The notes: generated by a model from the letters alone, not told the origin. Shown: positions 1 through 10,085, counted from the first letter of the stretch. The stretch: 64,000 bases of DNA from an uncultured Haliea sp. (GCA_947258585.1 CAMYIZ010000074.1:109166-173165); one strand, 5' to 3'. Program-made: numbers and translations.

Positions 1-773
1 ATATACGTGGGAAGCGGGGTTCCAAGGAGATTTCCTCGGATGCGCAGGAGTTATTTAACATTTTATACATCGTTAATGGCTCTGAGCGCTTAATCATTGA
101 CGATCGAGAAATTGACTTGCAGGCGGGCTCACTTGTAATGTGGGATAGCACGAGGCCCATGAAGTTTATAACTGGTAATAATCTTCATCAGGTTACCCTT
201 TCGGTTACCCACTCTCGCATGAGGAGGATTTTTCCCGCAATCGATGATTTTGTTGGAATTCAATTAGGCACGCAAACTGGCCCAGGCCGACTCTTCGCTT
301 CCCATTTGTTGGCGTTGGATACAGACTTTGGTAATTTATACCCCCAACAGGCAAAGATTATTCTAGATTCAACCACGCAGCTTTTTCTCTCGACACTGGA
401 GAATCAAGAATTTCACGTCAGCCCCCCTAGTATGATAAAAAAAACAAAAGCAATTTGTTCCTATATTGATGAAAATCTGGGGAATCTCGATTTGTCAGCC
501 ACCTCGTTGGCCAGTCGATTTAATATCTCTGCTCGCCATCTCCACAGAATTTTTCACCGTTCGGATATGACCCTTTCGGGCTATGTACTACAAAAACGAT
601 TAGATCGATGCTCTCAAGAGCTTTCTTCTCGTATATATAGTAATCAGAGTATTACAGATATCGCTTTCAAGTGGGGATTTAAAGATTCGAGCACATTCAG
701 CAAAATTTTCAAACGGGAAATCGGCGTGACTCCTAGAGAGTTCAGAAAAAGTGCTTTGATTACTTCAGAATAA
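1..773 (+). CDS. AraC/XylS-family transcriptional regulator, 5' end outside window
   Basis: The reading frame is open from the first codon of the window (phase from base 3), so this is the C-terminal part of a larger gene and not a 218-residue protein starting at the TTG at 117. The N-terminal stretch (LFNILYIVNGSERL..., then LQAGSLVMWDS) looks like the cupin-like ligand domain of AraC_binding_2 proteins. The last ~100 residues contain two helix-turn-helix units, around LSATSLASRFNISARHLHRI and around ITDIAFKWGFKDSSTFSKIF, ending in the typical GVTPREFRK. Members of this family activate catabolic operons in response to a small molecule. The ligand cannot be told; the nearby TonB receptor and phosphotransferase genes make a catabolic role plausible. 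Confidence 0.9.
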   Translation, partial: IRGKRGSKEISSDAQELFNILYIVNGSERLIIDDREIDLQAGSLVMWDSTRPMKFITGNNLHQVTLSVTHSRMRRIFPAIDDFVGIQLGTQTGPGRLFASHLLALDTDFGNLYPQQAKIILDSTTQLFLSTLENQEFHVSPPSMIKKTKAICSYIDENLGNLDLSATSLASRFNISARHLHRIFHRSDMTLSGYVLQKRLDRCSQELSSRIYSNQSITDIAFKWGFKDSSTFSKIFKREIGVTPREFRKSALITSE

Positions 774-903
774 ATAGATTGACACTCGCCGACAAGCGGA
801 AATTATCGCCATTTTATTGGCATTCTAGCCGTCTCCCTATCACCATAATGTGATTGGCAACGCAGGATGTCATTGGTTCTATGGTGGCCGCAGGGCTGAA
901 GTC

Positions 904-1563
904 GTGACCTTCTCCCCGTAGGGTACCCACTTCGTGTCAGAGCAATCCAAGTTTAGGGCGCCTGTTCAAAGGCTGCTGGGAATTGATAATCCAGCGAGCT
1001 GTGCGGCCTCATTTCGTTGTAGTCCACCCTCCATGCGTCGATGATCTGCCTGGCATCCTCAAGGTTCCGAAACCACTGCTGGTTGAGGCAGCCATTGCGA
1101 AACCGACCATTGAATGATTCGACAAAGGCGTTCTGAATTGGCTTGCCCGGCTGAACGAAATGTAGCTTTACCCTGTGCTGCTGACTCCACAGAAACATCG
1201 CCTTGCTGGTCATCTCTGGCCCGTTGTCCATCAGGATCCGCTTGGGCAATCCGCGCTCCTGGCCAATCTGGTCCAAGTACCGCGTCATACGCTCGCCCGA
1301 GATCGACAGATTTGTCTGCTAGCCGACGCAGACACGCGATAAATCTTCCGCGATTTTCAGCACCTTGAGCCGCCTTCAAAACGCGAGCTGGTCGTGGACA
1401 AAATCCAGTGACGACCTCTCGTTTACTGCAGTTGGCACTTCAAGTGGAATCCGGGGCCGGATGAGCTTCTTCCGGCGCTTGGCGCGTACCTGAAGGCTCA
1501 GGTCGCAATAAATCCGGTAGGTGCGCTTGCGATTGACCAACAGGCCCGCCGCCGGAGCAGGGG
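904..1563 (-). pseudogene. IS3-family (IS407-group-like) transposase OrfB remnant, copy 1
   Basis: Two pieces in different frames encode parts of one IS3 OrfB. Bases 953-1288 give the C-terminal integrase core with the second catalytic Asp (LMDNGPEMTSKAM), the catalytic Glu (NAFVESFNGRFR) and the usual end WRVDYNEMRPHSSL. Bases 1376-1560 give the region before the core (RTYRIYCDLSLQVRAKRRKK). The join between them is frameshifted, and orfA and the N-terminal part of OrfB are gone. Similarity to the second copy at 4381-5350 stops near 1563. Nonfunctional relic. Confidence 0.85.
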
Positions 1564-2436
1564 GGGAGTGACCCAGCGAGCGCTCTGGAAACGGTTGGTC
1601 AAATACATACTTCGCCTCAATGAAGAGAAGATGCAACCGGTCACATTCTAACGGCGGGAGCCGTAAGCTACCCCATTTTCTGCTGGCAGGCTACCCCCTC
1701 CCATTCTTGCGTCGCCTTCGTACTTCAATACCACCTGATCAGCCGTGTAGGTGGTGATAATTCAACTAATCGGTTCGTAACCCTCAACCTTCCAATACTT
1801 AGCCTAGAGACGCATATTGGCACAACGACTTCGCCTCACGTCCCGTCTCCCACGGGCTCCGTCGCCCTGTTAATGTGCTACATATCACCCTACCTCGAGG
1901 ATAGTCTATCTCTATACAGCAGACGCACGGGCACGCTGGCGGCGGCTGATGGATCATAGGAAGGCAGGAGAGAGGAGCGGCCCTGGGCGGATATGTGGCC
2001 GCTTAGTTGCTGTGTTCTGTCCCATTAGGCCTAATTCCATGTCACGAAATAGCAATTAATCGTCTGAAGTTAATATTACTGTGTGAACTCGCATACGGTC
2101 AACGGAGCCAGGTGGGATAAGTAGACGCTGAATTTATACTGATTAGCCACGTTTATGACTGGATGGCAAATGTCGTTTGACGAGTTTCACAGAGCGTATG
2201 TACGGGCAATACGGTAGCGGAGCAACGAAAGAGAGTGACAGTAGGATAAAAATCTGGTGAGCAGAATTGATATGACCTTCATACCCCTTAGTCCTTATCC
2301 CGAATGTGAGAGGCTAAGGTCATAGCGCTCAACATGAAGTTACACGTTACCTCCATCGTGCAATTATCAAGATTCCTGAATATTCGGCGTTCTTCAATCA
2401 ACTCCTAATTGATAAAAATATCGAGGTAAGATCACT
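1564..2436. other. Non-coding stretch between IS relic and phosphotransferase gene
   Basis: No convincing gene is seen in about 870 bases. Just after the IS3 relic a short plus-strand open stretch ends at a stop near 1651 and could be the tail of another decayed gene, but I do not recognise it. Two near-identical GCTACCCC words lie about 20 bases apart at 1668-1698. A 7-bp inverted repeat (ACCACCT/AGGTGGT) lies at 1730-1755. The last ~100 bases should hold the promoter of the next gene; no clear -35/-10 pair stands out. Confidence 0.6.
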
Positions 2437-3507
2437 ATGAATACTAAAAAGCAATTGGTTACAAACTCACACGATGTAGATGCAGAATGGTTTACAAAAG
2501 TACTAAATCGCCATGGATTCGACCTTAGCGTAACCCATTTGGAGGTGGAACCTGTGGGAACAGGCCAGTTAGGTGAAACTCGCAGATATTCGCTTAAGTA
2601 TGATGGTAAAGATGGAAATTATGCCCCCAAAACTTTGATTGGAAAATATCCATCGGAGAATGAAACCGCCGCTGCCTCAGGAAAAGAAATGGGTTTTTAC
2701 CGTTCAGAGGTTATGTTCTATAGAGAATTAGCAGACAGAGCAAAGATCAACACTCCTCGCGCGTATGTAGCGGAGATCAACGAAGATAATCACTTCTTTC
2801 TTCTACTGGAAGATTTTGCGCCTGCGGAAGCTGGTGATCAAATGAAAGGAATTTCGATTGAAAATACCTGTCTTGCACTGAAAGAGGCGGCTAAGCTACA
2901 CGCAGCTTTCTGGAACGATGAAGCTCTCATGCAGCAAGAGTGGATTTATGTTCCCACTGGTGCACAAGGCTTCTATACAAATGAATTGGTTGTCTCTTCA
3001 TGGGACTACTTCAAGGAAACATATGCCAGCCAGATGGATCCCGAGGTAATAAGGGCATGTAATAAATTTTTTAGAAATCATAGTGTATGGAATTTGCCTA
3101 GGGATTATCCCAAATGCTTCACTCACAACGACTTTCGAGCAGACAATATGCTTTTCGGGAATGAACGGGTGGGGGTTGTGGATTGGCAAACCAGTAATTT
3201 TCTCGGCACCGGGATGGACGTCGCCTATTTTCTTGGTGGCATAGATAGTGAATTACGGAGAGCGCATGAGAAAGACTGGCTACATTATTATTATAGTGAG
3301 CTGATCGCTAACGGTGTGACGGACTATAGCTTCGACGATTTAATGAGTGATTACAGGCACTATAGTTTCGCGCAAATTGTAGTCGCGGTTGCAGCAACAG
3401 TGATAGTCAAGCGAACGGAAAGAGGTGATAGACTTTTTATGTATATGGTAACTCAAGCCGCCAATCAGGCGATGGATAATGATGCCCTCGATATTTTTCC
3501 TAGTTAG
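2437..3507 (+). CDS. Phosphotransferase-family (APH/choline kinase-like) protein
   Basis: A 356-residue protein with the aminoglycoside-phosphotransferase/choline-kinase fold. Residues near 228-240 read THNDFRADNMLF, matching the catalytic-loop pattern HxDxxxxN. VVDWQTSNFLGTGMDVAYF follows near 246, with the Mg-binding Asp and the motif seen in the ecdysteroid-kinase-like branch. An N-terminal region with GTGQLGETRRYSLKY resembles the glycine-rich nucleotide loop. Family members phosphorylate small hydroxylated compounds such as aminoglycosides, choline or steroids. In environmental bacteria this branch often lies in catabolic clusters, so an antibiotic role should not be assumed. The VOC gene follows 12 bases later and is probably cotranscribed. 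Base composition is AT-rich, and the pair is bracketed by two IS3 relics. Confidence 0.8.
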   Translation: MNTKKQLVTNSHDVDAEWFTKVLNRHGFDLSVTHLEVEPVGTGQLGETRRYSLKYDGKDGNYAPKTLIGKYPSENETAAASGKEMGFYRSEVMFYRELADRAKINTPRAYVAEINEDNHFFLLLEDFAPAEAGDQMKGISIENTCLALKEAAKLHAAFWNDEALMQQEWIYVPTGAQGFYTNELVVSSWDYFKETYASQMDPEVIRACNKFFRNHSVWNLPRDYPKCFTHNDFRADNMLFGNERVGVVDWQTSNFLGTGMDVAYFLGGIDSELRRAHEKDWLHYYYSELIANGVTDYSFDDLMSDYRHYSFAQIVVAVAATVIVKRTERGDRLFMYMVTQAANQAMDNDALDIFPS

Positions 3508-3519
3508 GGAGGAAACGCG

Positions 3520-4197
3520 ATGCGACTTGCTAAACCTCACCTGGATATTGGATTGTTCACAAATAGCCTTGATGAGCATCTGCAGTTTTGGGGCGAGTTT
3601 GTTGGTCTAAAATTGGACCAAGAGCTTTTTATGGAAGAAGGATGGATCCAATATCGTCATGACGCTAACAATTCAGTAATCAAGGTGAACCACTATTCAT
3701 CGCCTTTGTATGGTAACAGAGCCTCAGGTTATTCCTGCCTGACAATAGCCAAGGAAGGTATCTGTGAGACGCGGGAAAGTCTGCACCCTGGAGGCGAACT
3801 AGTCCGCATCGTACCTAAAGGCACGGGCGGAGTGACTGGTATAGGAATCACAGTAAGTACGCCAGATCCAGAGAAAATGATGGAATTTTATTGTAATGCC
3901 ATGGAGTTCGATCAGGTGGGTGATAGAGTTGTTCGTTGTGGGGACAGTTTGATTTTTGTGAAAGATGGTCCGGGTGGGTACAAGGGCGATACTTTTATAG
4001 ATAGTAATTTTCGTTACCTTACCGTTCAAGTATTTGATGCAGACGCCGTGATTGAAAACATATTGGCTAAAGGCGGTAGATTTGGGATGGACCCTATCGA
4101 CTTTCGTGACGTTGCTCGGTACGGCTTTGTCCGAGATCCCGATGGCAACTGGATTGAAATCTCCGCTCGGAGGTCACTTATTGCGGCCCATCAGTAA
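3520..4197 (+). CDS. VOC-superfamily (glyoxalase/extradiol dioxygenase-like) protein
   Basis: A 225-residue protein starting with ATG after a GGGAGG ribosome site. It contains two vicinal-oxygen-chelate modules: residues 1 to ~75 (HLDIGLFTNSLDEHLQFWGE...) and ~105-220 (GIGITVSTPDPEKMMEFYC... to FVRDPDGNWIEISA). The closing DPDGNWIE with its metal-ligand Glu is the standard VOC ending. VOC proteins include glyoxalase I, ring-cleavage dioxygenases, epimerases and resistance binding proteins; the sequence does not say which. Position directly after the phosphotransferase suggests that both act on one small organic substrate. Confidence 0.8.
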   Translation: MRLAKPHLDIGLFTNSLDEHLQFWGEFVGLKLDQELFMEEGWIQYRHDANNSVIKVNHYSSPLYGNRASGYSCLTIAKEGICETRESLHPGGELVRIVPKGTGGVTGIGITVSTPDPEKMMEFYCNAMEFDQVGDRVVRCGDSLIFVKDGPGGYKGDTFIDSNFRYLTVQVFDADAVIENILAKGGRFGMDPIDFRDVARYGFVRDPDGNWIEISARRSLIAAHQ

Positions 4198-4203
4198 ATC
4201 TCC

Positions 4204-4218
4204 CCCGGCAAAGCCGGG
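4204..4218 (+). terminator. Possible terminator hairpin after VOC gene
   Basis: Six-base arms CCCGGC/GCCGGG with an AAA loop lie 7 bases after the VOC stop codon. The downstream T tract is poor (CACTTTA), so it may be only a weak terminator. Confidence 0.35.
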
Positions 4219-4380
4219 CACTTTAGTTGGTGAGCCGCTCAAGAGGCTATCACGGAGTCTGCGGCTCCTTGCTCCCCCTAAAGGGGGGGGGCGTTTAATT
4301 CAAACCAGTTGTAACTGGTCTATTCTTCGGTGTTCCCGTTCCTGATGGCAGATGTATTCTCGAATTACTGTCTCATCTCG

Positions 4381-5350
4381 GTGATCTTCTTCCCGTAGGG
4401 TTCCCACATCCTGTGAGAGAAATCCAAGTTTAGGCCGCCTGCTCAAATGGCCGGCTGAATGAAATGTAGCTTTACCCTGCGCTGCGGACTCCACAGATAC
4501 ATCGCTTGCTGGTCATCTCTGGCCCGTTGTCTATCACGATCTGGCAATCCGCGCTCCTGGCCAATCTGGTCCAAGTCCGCGCCATACGCTCGCCCGAGAT
4601 CGACAGATTTGTCAGCTAGCCGACGCAGGCCCGCGATAAATCATCCACGATGTTCAGCACCTTGAGCCGCCGCCCAACTGCGAGCTGGTCGTGGACAAAA
4701 TCCAGTGACCTCCGGTTTACCTCAGTTGGCACTTCAAGTGGAATCCGGGGGCGGATGAGCTTCTTCGGGCGCTTGGTGCGCACCTAAAGGCGCAGGTCGC
4801 AATAAATCCGGTAAATGCGCTTGCGAGTGACCACCAGGCCCACCCGCCGGAGCAGTGCGTGCAGCATCAGGTAGCCGTAGCGGGGATATTGCTCCGCCAG
4901 TTGCTTCACTCCTAACCACCAGGTCCGCATCAATGGCCGGTCGCTGTGGCACGTACCAGATTGCTTTACGACTGATCGGCGCCAGCCGACAGGCCCGGCG
5001 CTGGCTGATGCCAAGGGATTCCTGGAGATTGCCAACCAGAAGCTTCCTTCCGGTGGGCTTTACCAGTTTTTCCCAGTACATCGGGCAACATGGCTTTTTC
5101 GAGTTCGGCCTCGGCGATCAACTTCTTGAGCCTGGCGTTCTCGGCTTCCAACTCCCGTAGGCGCTTCACCTCTTTGGTCTCCATGCCCCCGTATTTGGAC
5201 CTGAATCGGTAAAAGCTCTGCTCGGAAAATCCGTGTTCACGGATCAGGTCAGCGATTTGACTCCAGCTTCATGCGCTTCGAGAAAGCCGATGATCTGTTC
5301 TTCGGTGTAGGGTTTTTGTTTCATACTGAGTTGTCCCTTCGATCAAGGTG
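4381..5350 (-). pseudogene. IS3-family (IS407-group-like) element remnant, copy 2
   Basis: A second, differently decayed copy of the IS3 element at 904-1563, in the same orientation. OrfA starts with ATG at 5324 (KPYTEEQIIGFLEAHEAGVK) but loses frame near 5256 by a one-base deletion. Restoring one base continues through the expected ADLIREHGFSEQSFYRF into ELEAENARLKKLIAEAELEK. OrfB pieces follow in shifting frames: GRKLLVGNLQESLGISQRRA near 5040 and EQYPRYGYLMLHALLRRVGL near 4880, with a stop shortly after YRIYCDLRL. Relative to copy 1 about 170 bases of the OrfB core are missing near 4449. Outer limits are approximate because terminal inverted repeats could not be fixed. Confidence 0.85.
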
Positions 5351-5597
5351 GTGGGAATACTCGCACTTGTCGTAGTCACACTGGCGGTGAGAAGGTCAGG
5401 GGCGCAAAAGGTCGTTACGAGCCAACTATACCGTCCCTGATGAACAATAATGTGGGTGTTCAACCTGCTAACCTTCAGCAAAGTGGTGAAGAAAGAAAAT
5501 TCGAATATGACGAGAATAATATAGCTGCGGAACATAAAGTCGTCGGTATTACGATACAAACACACTGTATAAAAATTACTTCGTGGAGGATCACAAC
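5351..5597. other. Upstream region of the TonB receptor
   Basis: About 250 bases lie between the IS3 relic and the receptor start. No gene is supported. The receptor ribosome site GGAGGA is at 5585-5590. I see no secure promoter or operator. Confidence 0.5.
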
Positions 5598-7778
5598 ATG
5601 TATATCAATAATAAATGGAAACATGCTCTGTTAGTTTCGGTATGCCTTTCTGGTTCTGCGTCAGCGGAAGATAACTTACCGGGGGAGTCACGACGATCAG
5701 TGGTGGAAGAGGTAATCATCACGGCTACAAGGCGCGAAGAAAACTTGCAGGAAGTAGGTATCTCGGCATCTGCCTTCAACGGTAATCAGTTAGAAGAGAT
5801 GAATGCGTCTAGTGCAGGAGATTTAGCTGAATTGTCGCCCAATGTAGAATTCAAAAAACAGTGGGGTGCGCGCGGAAATAGCAGTCTTTTCTATGTTCGT
5901 GGCGTCGGCCAAGCCGATTTCAACGAAGGAAGTGAATCTCCAACTACCGTATACATAGATGACTTCTATATTATGTCGAATTCCGCTACGGACTTTCTGT
6001 TATATGACGTTGCTGGAGCGGAGATCATGCGAGGTCCTCAGGGGGCGCTGTTTGGTAGAAATTCGACTGCAGGAGCTGTGGCTGTACGAAATAACCAGCC
6101 GAGTGACGAGCTGGAAGGGGAAATCGCCGCGGCTATCGGAAATTATGATCGCAAAGAATTTAAAGGTTATTTTAATATTCCCGTGATTGCGGATACTTTA
6201 GCCATCAGATTTTCAGGTGAAAGCGAAGTTCATGACGGCACAACAAAGAATCTCTATGTAGGTCCTGGTCCTGGTGGTGGTGATACGCATGAAGGCGATT
6301 TCCAATCTGCCCGGGCAATCGTTAAATGGACTCCTTCAGACACACTTAGCTTTAACTACAAGTATCAGTATGGGTTTGCGGAAGGAAGAAATGGTGGTGA
6401 TAGCTCCCAGCCTATGTTGACTATTCCTGGTGACACTGTAACCGTTCCGGCGGATGGTTTTGGATATGCCCCCTTCAGGAGTGGCGCGAACTCTACTCAC
6501 GTTATTTCTGACGGAGTAAATGACTTTGAGAACGAGGTTGACCATCATTTAGCAACTGTTAACTGGGATGTTGGCAATGCAGTGACTATAAAATCTATCA
6601 CCGGATATCTAGACCAGAGCAAGTATACACTGGAGGACTGTGACGGGACGCCCAGAACCATCTGTCACGCTTATAATGTTGTTGAACTGGATTATTGGAC
6701 TCAAGAGCTTCGTTTATCTGTCGACTTGAATGATGCCCGTATTACAGTGGGGGGGTTTTACCTCGATCAAGACTATGAAAACAATTGGATTCTACCGATT
6801 ACAAGTGGCACGGGTACTTTCCAGGGGCATAGTTCGATTGAACCTGAGGACACCCCAGGAGGGCTCGTCCAGATAACTCCAAATACCGCAGACTTGGAAT
6901 CTTATGCTTTATACGGAAACATAGCTTACGATATTTCGGAAAAAGTTACTCTAACTGGTGGATTAAGATGGACTGATGAGGAGAGAGACTTTCAGCAAAC
7001 AGAAGGCCTCTATGTGCATGATCATCCAGATACCGGAACAGTTAGCTTTCAGGGTAATACTTTCGGCATACTTTCTCTTGATAGAAATGGATACCGAAAT
7101 TTCCTAGCCAATAATGTACTAGGCATTGTAGATCCGGAATCCGATCCAGAAGTAGATTATAGGGCCGTTTATGAAGACGATTATTTTGCCTATGAACTTT
7201 CATTGCAATATTTGCCTAACAACGAGCTTTTGTTGTATGGCTCCTTTAAACATGCTGTAAAATCTGGTGGTTTCAATAATGGACTGGTGAATTTCAGCAG
7301 TAGTAAACTGGATGCAATTCCCTTCGATAACGAGGAGAACGATGCAATAGAAGTTGGTATGAAATGGTCTAGTTCCGATTCAAGAGTGCGCCTTAATGCC
7401 GCGCTATTTTATTACGACTATCAGGATTATCAGGCAACAGCATTTTCAGTGGAAAACGCATCCCTGGGTGTTCAGGTACTAAATAGTGATGCAACGGTTA
7501 AGGGGGCTGAAATGGAGCTCGTCGCTAATCTCGCGGACGGATTCGACCTGATCCTTGGTTTCGGATATGTCGATACAGAAGTGAAGGACATTTCAAAACT
7601 TACAGCCAGCGGCTTAGACACTGCAGATCTTGAACTCGGTCAGGCTCCAGAGTTCCAAACTAATGGCATGTTGCGGTATGAGGTAGATCTATTTAATTCA
7701 GGTACGCTCAGCAACGTTTTAAGCTTCAGCTATGTCGGGGAGCGGTATGTCGATGTACTAAATGATACTGCAACGTAA
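5598..7778 (+). pseudogene. TonB-dependent receptor, N-terminal part, interrupted by IS66 element
   Basis: The start is ATG 5598, eight bases after GGAGGA; an in-frame GTG at 5583 is less likely. Residues 1-24 form a signal peptide ending SGSASA. A TonB-box/plug start follows (VEEVIITATRREENLQEVG), then the plug core with IMRGPQGALFGRNSTAGAV and a long beta-barrel. The frame ends at 7778, four bases inside the IS66 element, so the C-terminal strands are missing. They are found at 10094-10298. Removing the element and one copy of the target duplication gives a continuous 793-residue protein. Such receptors take up siderophores, vitamins, sugars or hydrophobic substrates. This one resembles the broad group common in aromatic/steroid degraders, but its substrate is unknown. 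Confidence 0.9.
7767..7774. repeat. IS66 target-site duplication, left copy
   Basis: The octamer ACTGCAAC directly precedes the left inverted repeat and recurs at 10086-10093. Eight bases is the usual duplication length for IS66 elements. Confidence 0.95.
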
Positions 7779-7782
7779 GCGA

Positions 7783-9324
7783 TCAGCGAACCCCGTCTTG
7801 CAAATCAATTCGCCAAGGTAGCAATGCTTCGATCTGCTCTACAGTAACCGCCTTGGGCAATTCAGTGAACACGCGACGCAGATACCAATAAGGTTCCAAG
7901 CTGTTGGCCTTCGCTGTTTCGATCAGACCATAAATGTTTGCGCTGGCGGTGGCGCCGCGCACGCTGGCGCTGAACAGATAATTCTTGCGACCGACCACAA
8001 AGGGCCTGATGGCATTTTCAGCCGGATTATTGTCGATGGATAAGCGCCCATCCTCAGTGTAAACCGTGAGCTTGCTCCAGTTCTTGTCCAGGTAGGACAA
8101 CGCCTTTCCCAACAACCCCTTGGGTAACGTTCCGTGCAGGGACTTATCGAGCCACTCCCGGATCTTGGCCAACTGCGGCACCGATTCCTGTTGGCGGATT
8201 TCGTATTTAGCCTGTGCATCGAGCGCTTTTATCTTTTTCTCAATGCCGTACAGCTTACCAATCAAGCTGATCGCCATGTCCGCTTTGCCGGTGGACGGCT
8301 TCTTGCCACTGGCTGCTTTTTGCGCATCGATAAATTTCCGGCGCACATGCGCCCAGCACCCCAGCTGTGTGATTCGACTGCTCGCGCAGGCAGCGTTGTA
8401 ACCCGCGTAGTCGTCGGTTTGCAGGTAGCCCTGATAGCCTTCCAGTAATTCACTGGCCACCCCACCACTGCGGCTGGGTGCATAATGGAAGAGCCTGATG
8501 GGCTGCGTGGGTGGTCCGCCGACCCGCACCCACATATACGATTTAGTACTGGCGGACTTGTCGGGTTCTTTGAGCACCTGCAGCGTGGTTTCATCGCAGT
8601 GCATCACCGGATAGGTCAGCAACTGATCTTCCAGCAGGTTGATGAGGGGCTGGAGCAACACCCCGACTTTAATCATCCAGTTCGCCAGGGTGTTCCGGGG
8701 AATATCGATACCCGATCGATTCAATATGGCTTCTTGCCGGTATAAAGGCAGTGCATCCTGGTACTTGGAGATCGCTACATGTGCCAACAGGCCCGCACTG
8801 GCATTACTTTTGGGGATCGGCTGGGGTGGCAACGGCGCAGTCATGATGCTGCCTTCGCACGCCTGGCAGGCGTATTTTTTACGCACGTGAACCAGCACTT
8901 GGAGTTTGGCGGGGATGAACTCCAGTTGCTCACTGGCTTCCTCGCCGATCACGGTGCGCTCGCAGCCGCAAGGGCAGCGCCGTTCGGCATCTGACAGCGT
9001 GTACTCAATGCGAACCCGAGGCAGGTCTGCCGGCAGAGGTTTGCGGCCTGACTTTCTGGAAGGAGTACCCGCGCGTGACTGTTGTGCCTTCGCTTGTTCA
9101 GACTCCGCCAGCAGGGTCTCAGCGGCATCGGCCAGTTCGGCCTCGTTGAACATCTCCCGCTGGTCAGGCGATTTTTCCGAGCTCGCAGCGTACTTGCGGA
9201 TTTTTTCCAGCAGCACATATTCTTCGAGCGCCGCGATACGTTTCGCCTGCTCCGCAATAATCACTTTGAGGGCTTCCGGGTCATCCGGAAGCGAGCCTGT
9301 AGCTGGCATTTTTAACGCGCTCAT
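7783..9324 (-). CDS. tnpC: IS66-family transposase TnpC
   Basis: A 513-residue DDE transposase. The N-terminal part has a leucine-zipper-like stretch (IIAEQAKRIAALEEYVLLEKI) and a zinc-finger-like CPCGCERTVIG plus CQACEG, as in IS66 TnpC. The catalytic triad can be placed at VMHCDETTLQVL (Asp), YLQTDDYAGYN (Asp) and NPAENAIRPFVVGRKN (Glu). The C-terminal IS66 extension ends in LLPWRID. The stop lies inside the left end of the element, 9 bases from its edge. Full family length. Confidence 0.95.
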   Translation of the reverse strand: MSALKMPATGSLPDDPEALKVIIAEQAKRIAALEEYVLLEKIRKYAASSEKSPDQREMFNEAELADAAETLLAESEQAKAQQSRAGTPSRKSGRKPLPADLPRVRIEYTLSDAERRCPCGCERTVIGEEASEQLEFIPAKLQVLVHVRKKYACQACEGSIMTAPLPPQPIPKSNASAGLLAHVAISKYQDALPLYRQEAILNRSGIDIPRNTLANWMIKVGVLLQPLINLLEDQLLTYPVMHCDETTLQVLKEPDKSASTKSYMWVRVGGPPTQPIRLFHYAPSRSGGVASELLEGYQGYLQTDDYAGYNAACASSRITQLGCWAHVRRKFIDAQKAASGKKPSTGKADMAISLIGKLYGIEKKIKALDAQAKYEIRQQESVPQLAKIREWLDKSLHGTLPKGLLGKALSYLDKNWSKLTVYTEDGRLSIDNNPAENAIRPFVVGRKNYLFSASVRGATASANIYGLIETAKANSLEPYWYLRRVFTELPKAVTVEQIEALLPWRIDLQDGVR

Positions 9325-9348
9325 GGCGCGTATTTTACCAGTGATTGA

Positions 9349-9699
9349 TCAGCTCACCGAGTCAAAGTGCAGAGGCTGGTGCGGTTTGTTGTTAAAAAGA
9401 TCGAACCCGTCCAGCAACCAATTGAGTTCCTTGCCGGACAGGCTTAACGTCTCATCCGCCTTGGGCCAGCGGAAGCGTTGCTTCTCCAGGCGCTTGTACC
9501 AAACGATGAATCCGTTACGCTCCCAGCACAGCATCTTGATCTTGTCGCGACTACGATTGCAGAAGACGAACATGGCCTCCATGCTGGGTGACAGCGCCAT
9601 TTCCTGCTCGACCAGAATAGAAAGGCCGTCGATGGATTTTCGCATATCGACAGGGTCCGCATAGAGGAAGACTTGGATGTCATTCGCCGGACGGATCAT
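9349..9699 (-). CDS. tnpB: IS66-family accessory protein TnpB
   Basis: A 116-residue IS66 Orf2 protein with the family signature: VFLYADPVDMRKSIDGLSIL, then MFVFCNRSRDKIKMLCWERN and GFIVWYKRLEKQRF. Needed with TnpA for IS66 transposition; its biochemical role is not established. The start overlaps the end of tnpA by 4 bases (ATGA), which implies translational coupling. Confidence 0.95.
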   Translation of the reverse strand: MIRPANDIQVFLYADPVDMRKSIDGLSILVEQEMALSPSMEAMFVFCNRSRDKIKMLCWERNGFIVWYKRLEKQRFRWPKADETLSLSGKELNWLLDGFDLFNNKPHQPLHFDSVS

Positions 9700-10004
9700 T
9701 CAGGTTGCACCTGCGCGGTGCGATAGATAATCGGCAACACATCGGGCAGCGCATGACTGGGCACTTCCAGGCGAAGCCCGCCGGGCAAAAACACCGTCAC
9801 GGACACGGCTGTTCGGCCCACTGCAACGGGAATCAATTTACTGCCGTTGGTAGTGGAGCGGTTGAGCCGAGCGCGCCAATAACAGAAGCTGGAGAACGAG
9901 AGGTCGTTCTGTTTACAATATTCTTTCTGGGTGAGTTGGCTCTGATGCCAGCCTTCCATGTGTTGCCGCCAAATGTCTGGCTTCGATCTTTGCTCGGGAT
10001 CCAT
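9696..10004 (-). CDS. tnpA: IS66-family accessory protein TnpA
   Basis: A 102-residue protein that begins with a helix-turn-helix-like region (WRQHMEGWHQSQLTQKEYCK, then LSFSSFCYWRARL) typical of IS66 Orf1. The C-terminal part GLRLEVPS matches the family. Probably a DNA-binding partner for transposition. First gene of the tnpABC operon. Confidence 0.92.
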   Translation of the reverse strand: MDPEQRSKPDIWRQHMEGWHQSQLTQKEYCKQNDLSFSSFCYWRARLNRSTTNGSKLIPVAVGRTAVSVTVFLPGGLRLEVPSHALPDVLPIIYRTAQVQPE

Positions 10005-10085
10005 GCTGTTGCTCTCCGATGAGGTGAAGCAGCACCGTAGCAGCCTGGGTTGGCGATTCTAAGATGGGGTTTGTGGATCGCTTAC

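Larger units (their letters stand above)
7775..10085 (-). mobile_element. IS66-family insertion sequence, 2311 bp, apparently complete
   Basis: The ends are imperfect ~25-bp inverted repeats at 7775-7799 and 10061-10085, both starting GTAAGCGATC as is typical of IS66. The element carries the standard tnpA-tnpB-tnpC set on the minus strand and is flanked by an 8-bp duplication ACTGCAAC. All three frames are open and the repeats are intact, so it may still be mobile. Its GC content is higher than that of the receptor gene it interrupts. Confidence 0.95.

Noticed and set aside
2437..3507. Aminoglycoside resistance gene
   Set aside because: The fold is right, but sequence features fit the broad ecdysteroid-kinase-like catabolic branch and no resistance context is present.
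904..5350. Functional composite transposon
   Set aside because: Both IS3 copies are frameshifted and deleted, and no target duplication or intact ends were found.
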